DNA from: Oceanihabitans iliipiscarium
Lineage (GTDB): Bacteria; Bacteroidota; Bacteroidia; Flavobacteriales; Flavobacteriaceae
DNA: 64,000 nucleotides
Reading direction: 5' to 3'
Assembly: GCF_042686125.1 (NCBI RefSeq)
Contig: NZ_JBHUOV010000002.1
Span: 248,001 to 312,000 of the forward strand
Positions 53,621 to 62,702 of the stretch are shown piece after piece. Numbering within the stretch: the stretch's first letter is position 1; each line of letters opens with the position of its first letter. The position numbers and the translations under genes are program-made. The notes beneath the pieces are model-generated. The model was given only the letters and a program-made list of their open reading frames with translations. It was not told the origin of the DNA and ran no database searches.

Positions 53621-54262
53621 ATGAAGATTTTTTTGTCTTTTTTATTTTCTCTAACATCCTTTTGTGTGTTATCACAAGACCTTGCGATTTTAAAATATAA
53701 AGGTGGTGGTGATTGGTATGGCAACCCTACAGCTTTACCTAACTTAATCGCATTTTGCAATAATAATATCTCAACTAAAATAGCAACGAAGCCTCAAACT
53801 GTTGAAGTTGGTAGCACAGATATTTTTCAGTTTCCTTTTTTACATATGACTGGTCATGGTAATGTGTTTTTTAGCGAATCAGATGCTGAAAACCTGAAAA
53901 ACTATTTAACTTCTGGAGGATTTTTGCATATCGATGATAACTACGGTATGCAGCCTTACATTTCAAAAGAGCTTAAAAAAGTCTTTCCAAATCAAGAATT
54001 AGTAGAGCTTCCTGCAAATCATGCGATATTTAATTATGTTTATAAATTCCCAAATGGCTTACCTAAAATACATGAACATGATGGCAAACGTCCACAAGCC
54101 TTTGGACTATTTCATGAGAACAGATTGGTACTACTTTTCACTTTTGAAAGCGATCTAGGCGATGGCTGGGAAGATGAAGTCGTTCATAATGATTCTCCTG
54201 AAGTCCGTGAAAAAGCATTAAAAATGGGAGCGAATATTATTAAATACGCTTTTGAGAATTAA
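53621..54262 (+). CDS. DUF4159 secreted protein
   Basis: From ATG 53621 (MKIFLSFLFSLTSFCVLSQ, a clear signal peptide) the protein has 213 residues. The core matches DUF4159: GGGDWYGNPTALPNLIAF, FLHMTGHGNVFFSESDAENL, GGFLHIDDNYGMQ and HAIFNYVYKF. The fold is thought to be glutaminase/GATase-like; the role is unknown. A longer start at 53588 overlaps rsmE and is rejected. It begins two bases after the rsmE stop. Confidence 0.9.
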   Translation: MKIFLSFLFSLTSFCVLSQDLAILKYKGGGDWYGNPTALPNLIAFCNNNISTKIATKPQTVEVGSTDIFQFPFLHMTGHGNVFFSESDAENLKNYLTSGGFLHIDDNYGMQPYISKELKKVFPNQELVELPANHAIFNYVYKFPNGLPKIHEHDGKRPQAFGLFHENRLVLLFTFESDLGDGWEDEVVHNDSPEVREKALKMGANIIKYAFEN

Positions 54263-54763
54263 ATGCAACTCCACCACTACAATACCAATTTTACCAAACG
54301 CACATTTCCTATTACAATAATTTGCGAAAACGTTACAAATGCACCAAACATTGGAAGTTTATTTAGAATTGCTGATGCTTTTGGTGTAGAAAAAATTGTG
54401 TTTTGTGGCGAACATATTCCGTTAGGTCGAAAAATGACTAAAACCTCTCGAGCTACAGAAAAAGTTGTTAAATATGATGTAAAAACTAATGCTTCAGAGG
54501 TAATTTCAACCTATAAGGAACTTGGCTATTATATTGCTGCTCTTGAAATTACTAGTAAAAGCCAATCTATTTATACCTGTTCTTTTTCGAAAGAAAAACC
54601 TATCGCTCTTATAATTGGCGATGAAAATTTTGGCATTAGTGACGCTAATTTAAAGCTGTCTGATATTATAATTCAAATAGATATGTTCGGACAAAACAGC
54701 AGTATGAATGTTGTACAAGCGACCAATATTGTTTTATATGAAATGACGAAGCAACTTATATAA
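54263..54763 (+). CDS. SpoU/TrmH-family RNA methyltransferase
   Basis: 166 residues of a compact SPOUT methyltransferase with motif 1 NAPNIGSLFRIADAFG, motif 2 IALIIGDENFGIS and motif 3 SSMNVVQATNIVLYEM. It 2'-O-methylates a ribose in tRNA or rRNA; the target position is not readable. Its ATG directly follows the DUF4159 stop with no spacer. Confidence 0.9.
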   Translation: MQLHHYNTNFTKRTFPITIICENVTNAPNIGSLFRIADAFGVEKIVFCGEHIPLGRKMTKTSRATEKVVKYDVKTNASEVISTYKELGYYIAALEITSKSQSIYTCSFSKEKPIALIIGDENFGISDANLKLSDIIIQIDMFGQNSSMNVVQATNIVLYEMTKQLI

Positions 54764-54784
54764 CTGTTTTATTATATTTACAGT

Positions 54785-55873
54785 ATGACTTCAAATCAAA
54801 TCTCAAACGGCATTTTAAAAGCACTTGGCATTATACTTGGTATTGCTTTGATCGTATTTTTTGTTTATAAAATTCAAGCTGTTATTGTTTATGTAGCCAT
54901 TGCTGGTGTAATTTCGTTAATTGGAAGACCCATTGTTATTTTTTTAAGACGACGCCTTAGATTCAAAAATGCGCTTGCAGTAATAGTGACAATGATTTTT
55001 TTAATCGGATTACTTTTTGGGTTAGTCCTATTATTTATTCCACTAATTGTTGAACAAGGTCACAATTTATCGCTTTTAGACATTGAACAATTACAAGGAA
55101 ATGTTGAAAACTTATATCGAGAAGCCATTGCTTATTTTGAAATTAATAATATTGATGTTGAACAGTCAATAAAAGACTCTAACGTACTTTCAAAAATTGA
55201 TTATTCATTAATTCCAAACTTCTTAAATACTTTTGTTAGTGGATTAGGAAGCTTCAGTATTGGCTTGTTTTCTGTACTGTTTATCTCATTTTTCTTTTTA
55301 AAAGACAGTCGTCTTTTTGAAAGTGGAATCATGACTTTAATTCCTTCAGGCAATGAATCGCGTTGGAAAAATTCATCCGTTAAAATAAAAGACTTATTAT
55401 CTAGATACTTTATTGGTTTAATCTTTCAAATTCTAATATTATTTATAATCTATACCATTGGTCTTATGATTATTGGCGTAGAAAATGCTTTAGTAATAGC
55501 ATTTCTATGTGCATTACTAAATTTAATCCCTTATGTTGGACCATTAATAGGCGTGTTTTTAATGGTAACACTAACTATGACAAGCAACTTAGGCGAAGGG
55601 TTTAGGGACGTTATTTTACCAAATGCGTTTTGGGTTTTTGTTGTATTTGCAATTGGACAATTAATTGACAATTTTGTGAGTCAGCCAGTAATCTTTTCAA
55701 AAAGTGTAAAATCGCATCCCTTAGAAATCTTTTTAGTAATCTTAATTGCTGGTATTTTATTTGGAGTTATAGGACTCATAGTAGCAGTACCTGCTTATAC
55801 TGCAATTAAGGTCATTTTAAAAGAGTTTTTATCTGAAAACAAAGTCGTTAAAAAGCTAACTAAAGGATTATAG
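54785..55873 (+). CDS. AI-2E family transporter
   Basis: 362 residues with seven or eight membrane helices and the PF01594 features: a soluble loop after TM3 and the NLIPYVGPLIGVFLMV segment, followed by helices to residue 345. The family exports or exchanges varied small molecules or sodium; the AI-2 name is historical. It begins 21 bases after the SpoU stop. Confidence 0.9.
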   Translation: MTSNQISNGILKALGIILGIALIVFFVYKIQAVIVYVAIAGVISLIGRPIVIFLRRRLRFKNALAVIVTMIFLIGLLFGLVLLFIPLIVEQGHNLSLLDIEQLQGNVENLYREAIAYFEINNIDVEQSIKDSNVLSKIDYSLIPNFLNTFVSGLGSFSIGLFSVLFISFFFLKDSRLFESGIMTLIPSGNESRWKNSSVKIKDLLSRYFIGLIFQILILFIIYTIGLMIIGVENALVIAFLCALLNLIPYVGPLIGVFLMVTLTMTSNLGEGFRDVILPNAFWVFVVFAIGQLIDNFVSQPVIFSKSVKSHPLEIFLVILIAGILFGVIGLIVAVPAYTAIKVILKEFLSENKVVKKLTKGL

Positions 55874-55880
55874 TAAAACT

Positions 55881-57062
55881 TTGAATAAAGAGATATTAAA
55901 TATTGAAATTCAAGATTTTATAAATAATAATTTAAATTCTGAAATCACTTCGCTACTCTTAAAGGGAACCTCATTCTCTTCAGTTGAGACAAAGGCAATT
56001 ATTGAACAAATTGAGGCTAAAAAAAGATGTAAAACAAAGCTTCCAACATGGTTTAATTGTAATACTATTTATTATCCAAATAAGCTAAACATTGAGCAAA
56101 CATCATCTGAAATTACAGCGAAATATAAATCAAGTATAATTCAAGGAAAAACCATCATAGATCTTACAGGTGGTTTTGGGGTCGATTGTTTTTACTTTTC
56201 AAAGTCTTTTAAAGAGGTGACTCATTGTGAAATAAACAAAGATCTATCTGATATTGTATCTCATAACTTTAAAGAGCTACAAAAAAATAATATTAGTGTT
56301 ATAACTACAGATGGTATTGATTATATCTGTACATCAAATAAACAATATGACTGGATTTACATCGATCCATCAAGGCGTCATGATACAAAAGGAAAAGTGT
56401 TTTTTCTAAAAGATTGTTTACCACATGTGCCTAAGCATTTAGATTTATTGTTTAAGACATCAAAAAATATACTCTTAAAATCATCTCCATTATTAGATAT
56501 TACCATTGGTTTAAACGAATTAGAGCATGTTAAATGCATCCATATCGTTGCTGTAAACAATGAAGTTAAAGAGCTACTATGGGTTTTAGAAAAAGGTTAT
56601 GCATCACATGTTTCTGTAAAAACCATAAACATAAAACCATCAATTGTAGAAGAATTCACTTTTCAGCTCAACGAAGCCAATAAGACTGAAGCTACTTACA
56701 GTTTACCACAGCACTATTTATACGAACCAAATGCAGCGATTATGAAATCTGGAGCTTTTCATTTAATAACTCATAAGTTTCATATTTCTAAGCTACATAA
56801 GCACTCGCATTTATACACAAGTAAAGTGCTCATAGACTTTCCTGGAAGATGTTTTAAAATAGAAAACGTTTTAGCTTATAGTAAAAAACTCTTAAAAAAA
56901 GAGAATTTTACTAAAGCTAATATTTCTACACGTAACTTTCCAGAAACGGTTCAGCAAATCAGAAAAAGATTTAAAATTAAAGAAGGAGGTCATATTTACC
57001 TCTTCTTCACTACAAATAAATCAAATTCAAAAATTGTATTGGTATGCTCTAAACTAGACTAA
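55881..57062 (+). CDS. THUMP-like SAM-dependent methyltransferase
   Basis: 393 residues; the Rossmann methyltransferase core starts with IIDLTGGFGVDCFYFSK (motif I, near residue 95) and has motif IV YIDPSRRH. The C-terminal 100 residues fit the THUMP-like domain (PAAIMKSGAF region; FPGRCFKIENVL). The likely substrate is RNA. The gene has no ATG; translation starts at TTG 55881, eight bases after the AI-2E stop, because the next in-frame Met lies far inside the domain. The stop is two bases from the convergent lipoprotein gene. Confidence 0.87.
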   Translation: MNKEILNIEIQDFINNNLNSEITSLLLKGTSFSSVETKAIIEQIEAKKRCKTKLPTWFNCNTIYYPNKLNIEQTSSEITAKYKSSIIQGKTIIDLTGGFGVDCFYFSKSFKEVTHCEINKDLSDIVSHNFKELQKNNISVITTDGIDYICTSNKQYDWIYIDPSRRHDTKGKVFFLKDCLPHVPKHLDLLFKTSKNILLKSSPLLDITIGLNELEHVKCIHIVAVNNEVKELLWVLEKGYASHVSVKTINIKPSIVEEFTFQLNEANKTEATYSLPQHYLYEPNAAIMKSGAFHLITHKFHISKLHKHSHLYTSKVLIDFPGRCFKIENVLAYSKKLLKKENFTKANISTRNFPETVQQIRKRFKIKEGGHIYLFFTTNKSNSKIVLVCSKLD

Positions 57063-57064
57063 GT

Positions 57065-57490
57065 TTAATCTTGTAAAGTAGGCTGATCTGTAACCAACAT
57101 GTTGTTCTCGGCAACTTCCATATCATAAACCATACAATCTGCCATATCGATAACAACAGTTTTAAATAAACTTGTTGCAGGAGTTGTAACAGTATAAGAT
57201 ATTCTTCCTGTTGGGAAACTTTGCCAAGTTGTAGCACCACCTCCTGAAGCTATGTTTAGCTCTTCAAATAATAACATATTGTTATGATCATAAATAGCTA
57301 AATCTACAGATAGCGTACCATTATTGGTTAAACGTGCTCCGCACACACCAGTACTACAAGTAAATGAGGATAAAGTTTCAGAAGTGTCTTGAGCGTTTTC
57401 TTCTGATCTTGAGTCTAACTGTTCAACAGAACAATTAAATAGGGTTATAGCAACAATAGCTGTTGCTAATTGTTTAAGTAGGAATTTCAT
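57065..57490 (-). CDS. small lipoprotein of unknown function
   Basis: 141 residues with a lipoprotein signal (LATAIVAITLFNCSVEQ; lipidated Cys20). The mature part is beta-rich, with CSTGVCGARLTNNGTLSVDL carrying two close cysteines and a later Cys. No domain is recognised. Its promoter motif TATATTTG (57521-57528) sits 30 bases upstream, giving a short transcript of one gene. Confidence 0.75.
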   Translation of the reverse strand: MKFLLKQLATAIVAITLFNCSVEQLDSRSEENAQDTSETLSSFTCSTGVCGARLTNNGTLSVDLAIYDHNNMLLFEELNIASGGGATTWQSFPTGRISYTVTTPATSLFKTVVIDMADCMVYDMEVAENNMLVTDQPTLQD

Positions 57491-57520
57491 TTCGATTTGG
57501 GTTTAAAATAAATTCGAAGG

Positions 57521-57528
57521 CAAATATA
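57521..57528 (-). promoter_or_regulatory. putative -7 element for the small lipoprotein gene
   Basis: Minus-strand TATATTTG, 30 bases before the ATG at 57490. Confidence 0.55.
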
Positions 57529-57603
57529 AAGTAAATTCTGACAAAAAAAAGAAAATTTCAACTTTCTCGATTAACGGACTAATTGATTATCAATTTATTG
57601 CAT

Positions 57604-57634
57604 AAAAAAATCCGATGAAAACCATCTGATTTTT
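57604..57634 (-). terminator. terminator after the alpha-oxoamine synthase gene
   Basis: On the minus strand AATCAGATGG, a TTTT loop and CATCGGATT form an imperfect stem followed by a T-run, 22 bases after the stop at 57656. Confidence 0.7.
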
Positions 57635-57655
57635 AAAAATTATATAGCGATAAGA

Positions 57656-58915
57656 CTACTCTCCCATTGCAGCAATTAAAGCCGCAGAAAGACGTCTATA
57701 CGTACCATTTTCAAGACGTTCTCTAATAGCATCAAAGGCGTCTAAAGTATCTGAAACATCTTGCAAAGTATGAGTTGCCGTAGGAATCATTCGTAGTAAA
57801 ATTAGACCTTTTGGTATTACAGGATAAACTACTATAGAACAGAAAATACCATAATTCTCTCTTAAATCTCTAACTAAAGCCATTGCCTCAGGAATACTTC
57901 CATTTAAATATACTGGAGTTACACAACTTTGCGTTGTGCCTATATCAAAACCTCGTTTCTTTAATCCAGATTGTAGAGCATCAACTATTTTCCATAGATT
58001 TTGCTTCAATTCTGGCATTGTACGCAACATATCTAAGCGCTTTAAAGCACCAACAACTAATTGCATCTGTAAAGATTTAGCAAACATTTGAGAACGTAAA
58101 TTGTACTTCAAATAATCTATGATTTCTTTATCAGCAGCAATAAAGGCACCTGTGCTTGCCATAGATTTTGCGAAAGTTGCAAAATAAACATCTATATCGT
58201 CTTGAACACCTTGTTCTTCACCTGCTCCTGCTCCTGTTTTACCAAGCGTTCCAAATCCATGTGCATCATCAACAAACAAACGGAAATTAAACTTCTTTTT
58301 TAGAGCAACAATTTCTTTTAATCGACCTTGCTCGCCACGCATTCCAAATACACCTTCAGAAATAACAAGAATACCTCCTCCAGTTTGTTCAGCCATTTTT
58401 GTGGCTCTATCTAAATTCTTCTCTAAGCTTTCAACGTCATTATGCTTATAAGTAAAGCGTTTTCCCATGTGCAAACGTACACCATCAATAATACAAGCAT
58501 GCGCATCAACATCATAAACAATAATATCGTCTTTAGAGACCAAAGCATCTATAGTAGAAACCATACCTTGGTAACCAAAATTTAAAAGATATGCAGCCTC
58601 TTTATTTACAAATTCGGCTAATTCATTTTGAAGTTTTTCATGTAAGTCTGTATGACCAGACATCATACGTGCTCCCATAGGATAGGCAGAACCATACTGT
58701 AAAGCCGCTTCAGCATCTACTTTACGTACTTCTGGGTGATTTGCCAAACCTAGATAATCGTTTATACTCCAAGTAATTACATCTTTACCTTGAAATTTCA
58801 TTCGGTTAGAAATTTCGCCTTCTAATTTTGGAAAAACGAAGTAACCTTCTGCTTGTGCAGCCCATTTTCCTAATGGTCCTTTATCTTTATAAATCTTTTC
58901 AAATAAATCTTTCAT
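57656..58915 (-). CDS. alpha-oxoamine synthase, candidate cysteate fatty-acyl transferase
   Basis: 419 residues of the fold-type I PLP family (BioF/KBL/serine palmitoyltransferase group). Lys250 in FATFAKSMAS binds PLP; Asp216/His219 (FVDDAHGFG) and His139 stack on it. These enzymes join an amino acid to an acyl-CoA or acyl-ACP with loss of CO2. In sulfonolipid-making Bacteroidota the group includes cysteate fatty-acyl transferase, the first step to capnine. The neighbouring cysteate-synthase-like gene supports that role; serine palmitoyltransferase is the alternative. It has its own -7 motif and terminator. Confidence 0.85.
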   Translation of the reverse strand: MKDLFEKIYKDKGPLGKWAAQAEGYFVFPKLEGEISNRMKFQGKDVITWSINDYLGLANHPEVRKVDAEAALQYGSAYPMGARMMSGHTDLHEKLQNELAEFVNKEAAYLLNFGYQGMVSTIDALVSKDDIIVYDVDAHACIIDGVRLHMGKRFTYKHNDVESLEKNLDRATKMAEQTGGGILVISEGVFGMRGEQGRLKEIVALKKKFNFRLFVDDAHGFGTLGKTGAGAGEEQGVQDDIDVYFATFAKSMASTGAFIAADKEIIDYLKYNLRSQMFAKSLQMQLVVGALKRLDMLRTMPELKQNLWKIVDALQSGLKKRGFDIGTTQSCVTPVYLNGSIPEAMALVRDLRENYGIFCSIVVYPVIPKGLILLRMIPTATHTLQDVSDTLDAFDAIRERLENGTYRRLSAALIAAMGE

Positions 58916-58941
58916 CTGCTATCACGCTTAGTTAGTAGTTG

Positions 58942-58949
58942 CAAAATTA
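58942..58949 (-). promoter_or_regulatory. putative -7 element for the alpha-oxoamine synthase gene
   Basis: Minus-strand TAATTTTG, 26 bases before the ATG at 58915, located after the terminator of the upstream gene. Confidence 0.55.
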
Positions 58950-58999
58950 GATATTTCTTCTAATTAAACATAATCTTTTTATGCACTATTATTAACAAC

Positions 59000-59040
59000 A
59001 AAAAGATAGAAGACTTTTGTATGAAAAGTCTTCTATCTTC
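59000..59040 (-). terminator. terminator after the cysteate-synthase-like gene
   Basis: A perfect 14-base stem GATAGAAGACTTTT (59005-59018) / AAAAGTCTTCTATC (59024-59037) with a 5-base loop; a T-rich run follows on the minus strand. Confidence 0.88.
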
Positions 59041-59057
59041 TATTATTTTATTGGTCT

Positions 59058-60098
59058 TTATTTTATATACTGAATGCTTTGTGCTGCGACTTCATTTTTA
59101 CTATCAAAGAAGCCTTGATCTGCCATCCACTTATCGCTATATACTTTACTCATATAGCGTGATCCATGATCTGGAAAAATAACAACTACTTTGTCGTTAT
59201 CGCTAAACTCGCCAGCTTCATGCAATTGTTTTATAGCTTGCATTGCAGCTCCAGAGGTATAGCCTACGAATATACCTTCAGTTTTTGCTATTTCTCTTGC
59301 AGTATGAGCGCTCTCTTCATCTGTTACTTTTACAAATTCATCTATAAGGTCAAAATCTGTTGCAGTAGGAATTAAATTCTTTCCTAAACCTTCAATTCTA
59401 TAGGGATAAATTTCTTTTTCATCAAACTCTCTAGTTTCATGATATTTTTTAATCACAGAACCAAAAGCATCAACACCAATAACTTTAATATTTGGATTTT
59501 GCTCTTTTAAATACTTAGAAGTCCCAGATATAGTCCCTCCTGTTCCACTACAAGCAACTAAATGCGTTATTTTTCCTTCAGTTTGTTTCCAGATTTCTGG
59601 ACCAGTGGACATGTAATGCGCATCTATATTAAGTTCATTAAAATATTGATTGATATAAACTGAGCCTTTAATTTCATCATGTAAGCGTTTTGCAACTTGA
59701 TAATAAGACCTTGGGTCATCTGCACTAACATGGGCTGGACAAACATAAACTTTTGCGCCCATTGTTTTTAACATATCAATTTTATCGGCTGAAGACTTAG
59801 AACTTACTGCCAAAATACAGTCATAGCCTTTAATAATACTTACCATTGCTATACTAAAACCAGTATTTCCAGAAGTCGTTTCAATGATGGTATCACCAGG
59901 TTTTAAAATACCTTGTTTCTCGGCTTGCTCTATAATGTATAATGCAATCCTATCTTTTGAAGAGTGCCCAGGGTTAAAGGCTTCTACTTTAGCGTAAAAA
60001 TCACCTTTAAAAGGAGCAGTCATAGAATTTAGTTTTATAAGAGGCGTATTACCTACTAAATCTAGAACATTATCAAAAACTTGATTTTTATGTGTCAT
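59058..60098 (-). CDS. fold-type II PLP enzyme, candidate cysteate synthase
   Basis: 346 residues of the cysteine-synthase/cystathionine-beta-synthase family: Lys48 in NPGHSSKDR binds PLP, TTSGNTGFS binds the substrate carboxylate, and GTGGTISG binds the phosphate. The stretch after the SGNTG loop (LAVSSKSSADKIDMLKTMGA) differs from housekeeping CysK/CysM. Its position directly upstream of the alpha-oxoamine synthase gene suggests cysteate synthesis for sulfonolipids. No CBS or regulatory domain is attached. Family membership is firm; the specific reaction is inferred. Confidence 0.87.
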   Translation of the reverse strand: MTHKNQVFDNVLDLVGNTPLIKLNSMTAPFKGDFYAKVEAFNPGHSSKDRIALYIIEQAEKQGILKPGDTIIETTSGNTGFSIAMVSIIKGYDCILAVSSKSSADKIDMLKTMGAKVYVCPAHVSADDPRSYYQVAKRLHDEIKGSVYINQYFNELNIDAHYMSTGPEIWKQTEGKITHLVACSGTGGTISGTSKYLKEQNPNIKVIGVDAFGSVIKKYHETREFDEKEIYPYRIEGLGKNLIPTATDFDLIDEFVKVTDEESAHTAREIAKTEGIFVGYTSGAAMQAIKQLHEAGEFSDNDKVVVIFPDHGSRYMSKVYSDKWMADQGFFDSKNEVAAQSIQYIK

Positions 60099-60141
60099 AT
60101 ATGCTTTTTAAGCTGCTACTAAAAAAGTAACATAAACCTCG

Positions 60142-60149
60142 CAAAAATA
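60142..60149 (-). promoter_or_regulatory. putative -7 element for the cysteate-synthase-like gene
   Basis: Minus-strand TATTTTTG, 43 bases before the ATG at 60098. Confidence 0.55.
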
Positions 60150-60164
60150 CGTATTTTTTTTTTC

Positions 60165-62225
60165 TTACATAAGAATTCCTTCTAAATCTAGTAAAAAAGC
60201 ATATTCTAGCGCCACTTCTTTTAAACTTTCAAAACGTCCAGACGCTCCTCCATGACCAGAATCCATATCAGTATGAAGCAAGATTTTATTATTATCCTTT
60301 TTTAATGCTCTAAGTTTAGCGACCCATTTAGCAGGCTCCCAATATTGTACTTGAGAATCATGTAAGCCTGTTGTAACTAATAGGTTGGGATACTCTTGAG
60401 CTTTAACATTATCATATGGTGAATATGATTTCATATAATCGTAATACTCTTTTTCGTTAGGGTTTCCCCATTCATCATACTCTCCTGTTGTAAGTGGAAT
60501 AGAATCATCTAACATTGTGGTTACGACATCAACAAAAGGAACAGCTGCAATGATTCCATAATATAACTCAGCATTTAAATTCGCAATAACACCCATTAAA
60601 AGTCCTCCAGCAGAACCTCCATAGGCATACAAATGTTTGCTTGAAGTGTATTTTTCATTAATTAAATACTTAGAACAATCAATAAAGTCATGAAACGTAT
60701 TCATTTTTAGTTTCAGCTTACCAGCGTTATACCATTCTCGTCCTAAATATTCACCTCCTCTAATATGCGAAATCGCATAGATAAAACCTCGATCTAATAG
60801 ACTTAATCTTATGCTTGAGAAATAAGGATCAATTGTTGAGCCATAAGAGCCATATGCATATTGCAACAAAGGGTTAGTACCATCTAACTGTATTCCTTTT
60901 TTATAAACTAAAGAAATAGGTACTTTTACACCATCACGCGCTGTAGCCCAAACTCGTTCAGAGGTATAGTTCTCTTTATTAAACTTACCTCCCAAGACCT
61001 CCTGTTCTTTTTTTATTTCTTTAATCTTTGTCTTAAAGTTGTAATCTATAACAGAACTAGGCGTTGTAAGAGAATTAAAACTATAACGCAAAACATCGCT
61101 ATCAAAATCTGGGTTGTTTCCTGTATTTGCTGTATAAGTTTCACTATCAAATGGTAAATAATAATCTTCTTCACCATTCCAACTCATTATTCTAAGTTTA
61201 TTTAGACCGTTTTCACGCTCACTGAGCACTAAATAATCTTTAAAAATCTCAATATCTTCTAATAAGACATGATCTCTATGTGAAATAACATCTTGCCAAA
61301 ATTCTTTTTCGGTCTGAATTTCGTTAGTTTTTTGCAGTTTAAAATTTGTCGCTTTATCTTTATTTGAAAGGATATAAAAACTATCATTATAATGTGCTAT
61401 AGCATAATCGAGCTCTCGAACTCTCTTTTGAAAGACCTTAAAAACACCATCAGGGTTATTCGCATTAAGTATTCGATATTCTGTTGTTAGCGTACTTGCT
61501 GAACCAATAACTAAGTATTTCTTTGATTTGGTTTTATAAATAAAGGTGTTGAAAGTCTCGTCTGTTTCATGAAACACTTCTTCATCTTTATCTACATTAG
61601 TATGCAATCTATGCTTAAAAATTTTATTCGAACGCAGTGTTACCTCATCTTTTCTAGCATAAAATAAAGTTTTATTATCATTTGCCCATGTGACACCTCC
61701 AGTGGTATTTTTTATGTCTTCGGAATAGATTTCGCCTGTAATTAAATTTTTAACTTTAATAGCGTATTGTCTTCGACTTACAGTATCTTCAGAATAAGCA
61801 GCAAGCGTATTATCAGGACTAATTGCAATACTACCAAGCTTAAAATAAGTAAGCCCTTTGGCCATTTCATTACAGTCAAACAATAATTCTTCAGAAGCGT
61901 CTAAGGTTTCTTTTCGACGAGTATAAATTGGATAATCTTTACCTTTTTCAAATTTTGTCACATACCAATATCCATTTAATTTATAAGGCACTGAGGCGTC
62001 ATCTTCCTTAATTCTTTGCTTCATTTCTTCAAAAAGCAATTTCTGAAAAGACTCTGTATGTTTTAAAACACTTTTAGTATAAGCGTTTTCTTCATTTAAA
62101 TAATTAATGACATCGTGATTTTCTTTATCATTGAGCCAATAATAATTATCTATTCTCTCATCATAGTGTGCAACAAGTTTTTTGGGAATTTGTTTCGCTA
62201 TTGGTGGACTGAGCTGTTTTTTCAA
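60165..62225 (-). CDS. S9A prolyl oligopeptidase, oligopeptidase B type
   Basis: 686 residues: a seven-bladed propeller (about 70-400) and an alpha/beta hydrolase domain. The nucleophile lies in YGGSAGGLLMG, the acid in the GLHDSQVQYWEP region and the base in DSGHGGASGR, close to the end. The N-terminus PPIAKQIPKKLVAHYDERID is the OpdB pattern. It cuts short peptides, usually after Lys or Arg, in the cytosol or periplasm; no signal peptide is seen. Monocistronic. Confidence 0.93.
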   Translation of the reverse strand: MKKQLSPPIAKQIPKKLVAHYDERIDNYYWLNDKENHDVINYLNEENAYTKSVLKHTESFQKLLFEEMKQRIKEDDASVPYKLNGYWYVTKFEKGKDYPIYTRRKETLDASEELLFDCNEMAKGLTYFKLGSIAISPDNTLAAYSEDTVSRRQYAIKVKNLITGEIYSEDIKNTTGGVTWANDNKTLFYARKDEVTLRSNKIFKHRLHTNVDKDEEVFHETDETFNTFIYKTKSKKYLVIGSASTLTTEYRILNANNPDGVFKVFQKRVRELDYAIAHYNDSFYILSNKDKATNFKLQKTNEIQTEKEFWQDVISHRDHVLLEDIEIFKDYLVLSERENGLNKLRIMSWNGEEDYYLPFDSETYTANTGNNPDFDSDVLRYSFNSLTTPSSVIDYNFKTKIKEIKKEQEVLGGKFNKENYTSERVWATARDGVKVPISLVYKKGIQLDGTNPLLQYAYGSYGSTIDPYFSSIRLSLLDRGFIYAISHIRGGEYLGREWYNAGKLKLKMNTFHDFIDCSKYLINEKYTSSKHLYAYGGSAGGLLMGVIANLNAELYYGIIAAVPFVDVVTTMLDDSIPLTTGEYDEWGNPNEKEYYDYMKSYSPYDNVKAQEYPNLLVTTGLHDSQVQYWEPAKWVAKLRALKKDNNKILLHTDMDSGHGGASGRFESLKEVALEYAFLLDLEGILM

Positions 62226-62276
62226 ATGGACTAATTGATTGTAAAGATTATACTTTTCAAAAATAGAAAAATTAAA

Positions 62277-62284
62277 TAGTTTTG
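62277..62284 (+). promoter_or_regulatory. putative -7 element for the ybaB gene
   Basis: TAGTTTTG, 24 bases before the ATG at 62309. It covers the TTG at 62282, so the longer start is rejected. Confidence 0.6.
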
Positions 62285-62308
62285 TACCGAATTATAAACT
62301 ATAAAATT

Positions 62309-62632
62309 ATGTTTGGAGACCTAATGGGAATGATGGGCAAACTTAAAGAAGCTCAAAAAAAAGTAGAAGAAACTAAAAAGCGCTTAGATACAGTTTTAAT
62401 TGATGAGCAAAGCCATGATGGCAAATTAAAAATCACATTAACTGCTAATAGAACGATTAAATCTATTTATTTTGATGATGAATTGTTACAAGATAAAGAA
62501 CAGCTTGAAGATTATTTAATTCTGACCTTAAACAAGGCTATTGAAAAAGCGACACAGATAAACGAAACTGAAATTAGCGCAGTTGCTAAAGATGGCATGC
62601 CAAACATACCAGGAATGGATATGTTTAAATAG
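62309..62632 (+). CDS. YbaB/EbfC nucleoid-associated protein
   Basis: From ATG 62309 (MFGDLMGMMGKLKEAQKKVEE) the protein has 107 residues with an N-terminal helical dimerisation part, a central beta part (KLKITLTANRTIKSIYFDD) and a C-terminal helix ending in NIPGMDMFK. The family binds DNA as dimers and shapes the nucleoid. It is usually encoded beside dnaX/recR, but here stands alone between opposed genes, with its own promoter motif and a strong terminator. Confidence 0.93.
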   Translation: MFGDLMGMMGKLKEAQKKVEETKKRLDTVLIDEQSHDGKLKITLTANRTIKSIYFDDELLQDKEQLEDYLILTLNKAIEKATQINETEISAVAKDGMPNIPGMDMFK

Positions 62633-62650
62633 TTGCCTGCTTTAAGATAT

Positions 62651-62685
62651 AAAAAAAGGAAGCTAAACTAGCTTCCTTTTTTTAT
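62651..62685. terminator. rho-independent terminator, symmetrical
   Basis: Stem GGAAGCTA / TAGCTTCC with a 3-base loop; A-run before and T-run after. It can serve ybaB and the OmpA gene on the opposite strand. Confidence 0.9.
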
Positions 62686-62702
62686 TGTATTTGAAAAAGT
62701 AA

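Noticed and set aside
57049..57240. 63-codon minus-strand frame
   Set aside because: It overlaps the better-supported lipoprotein gene in another frame and has no signal or domain.
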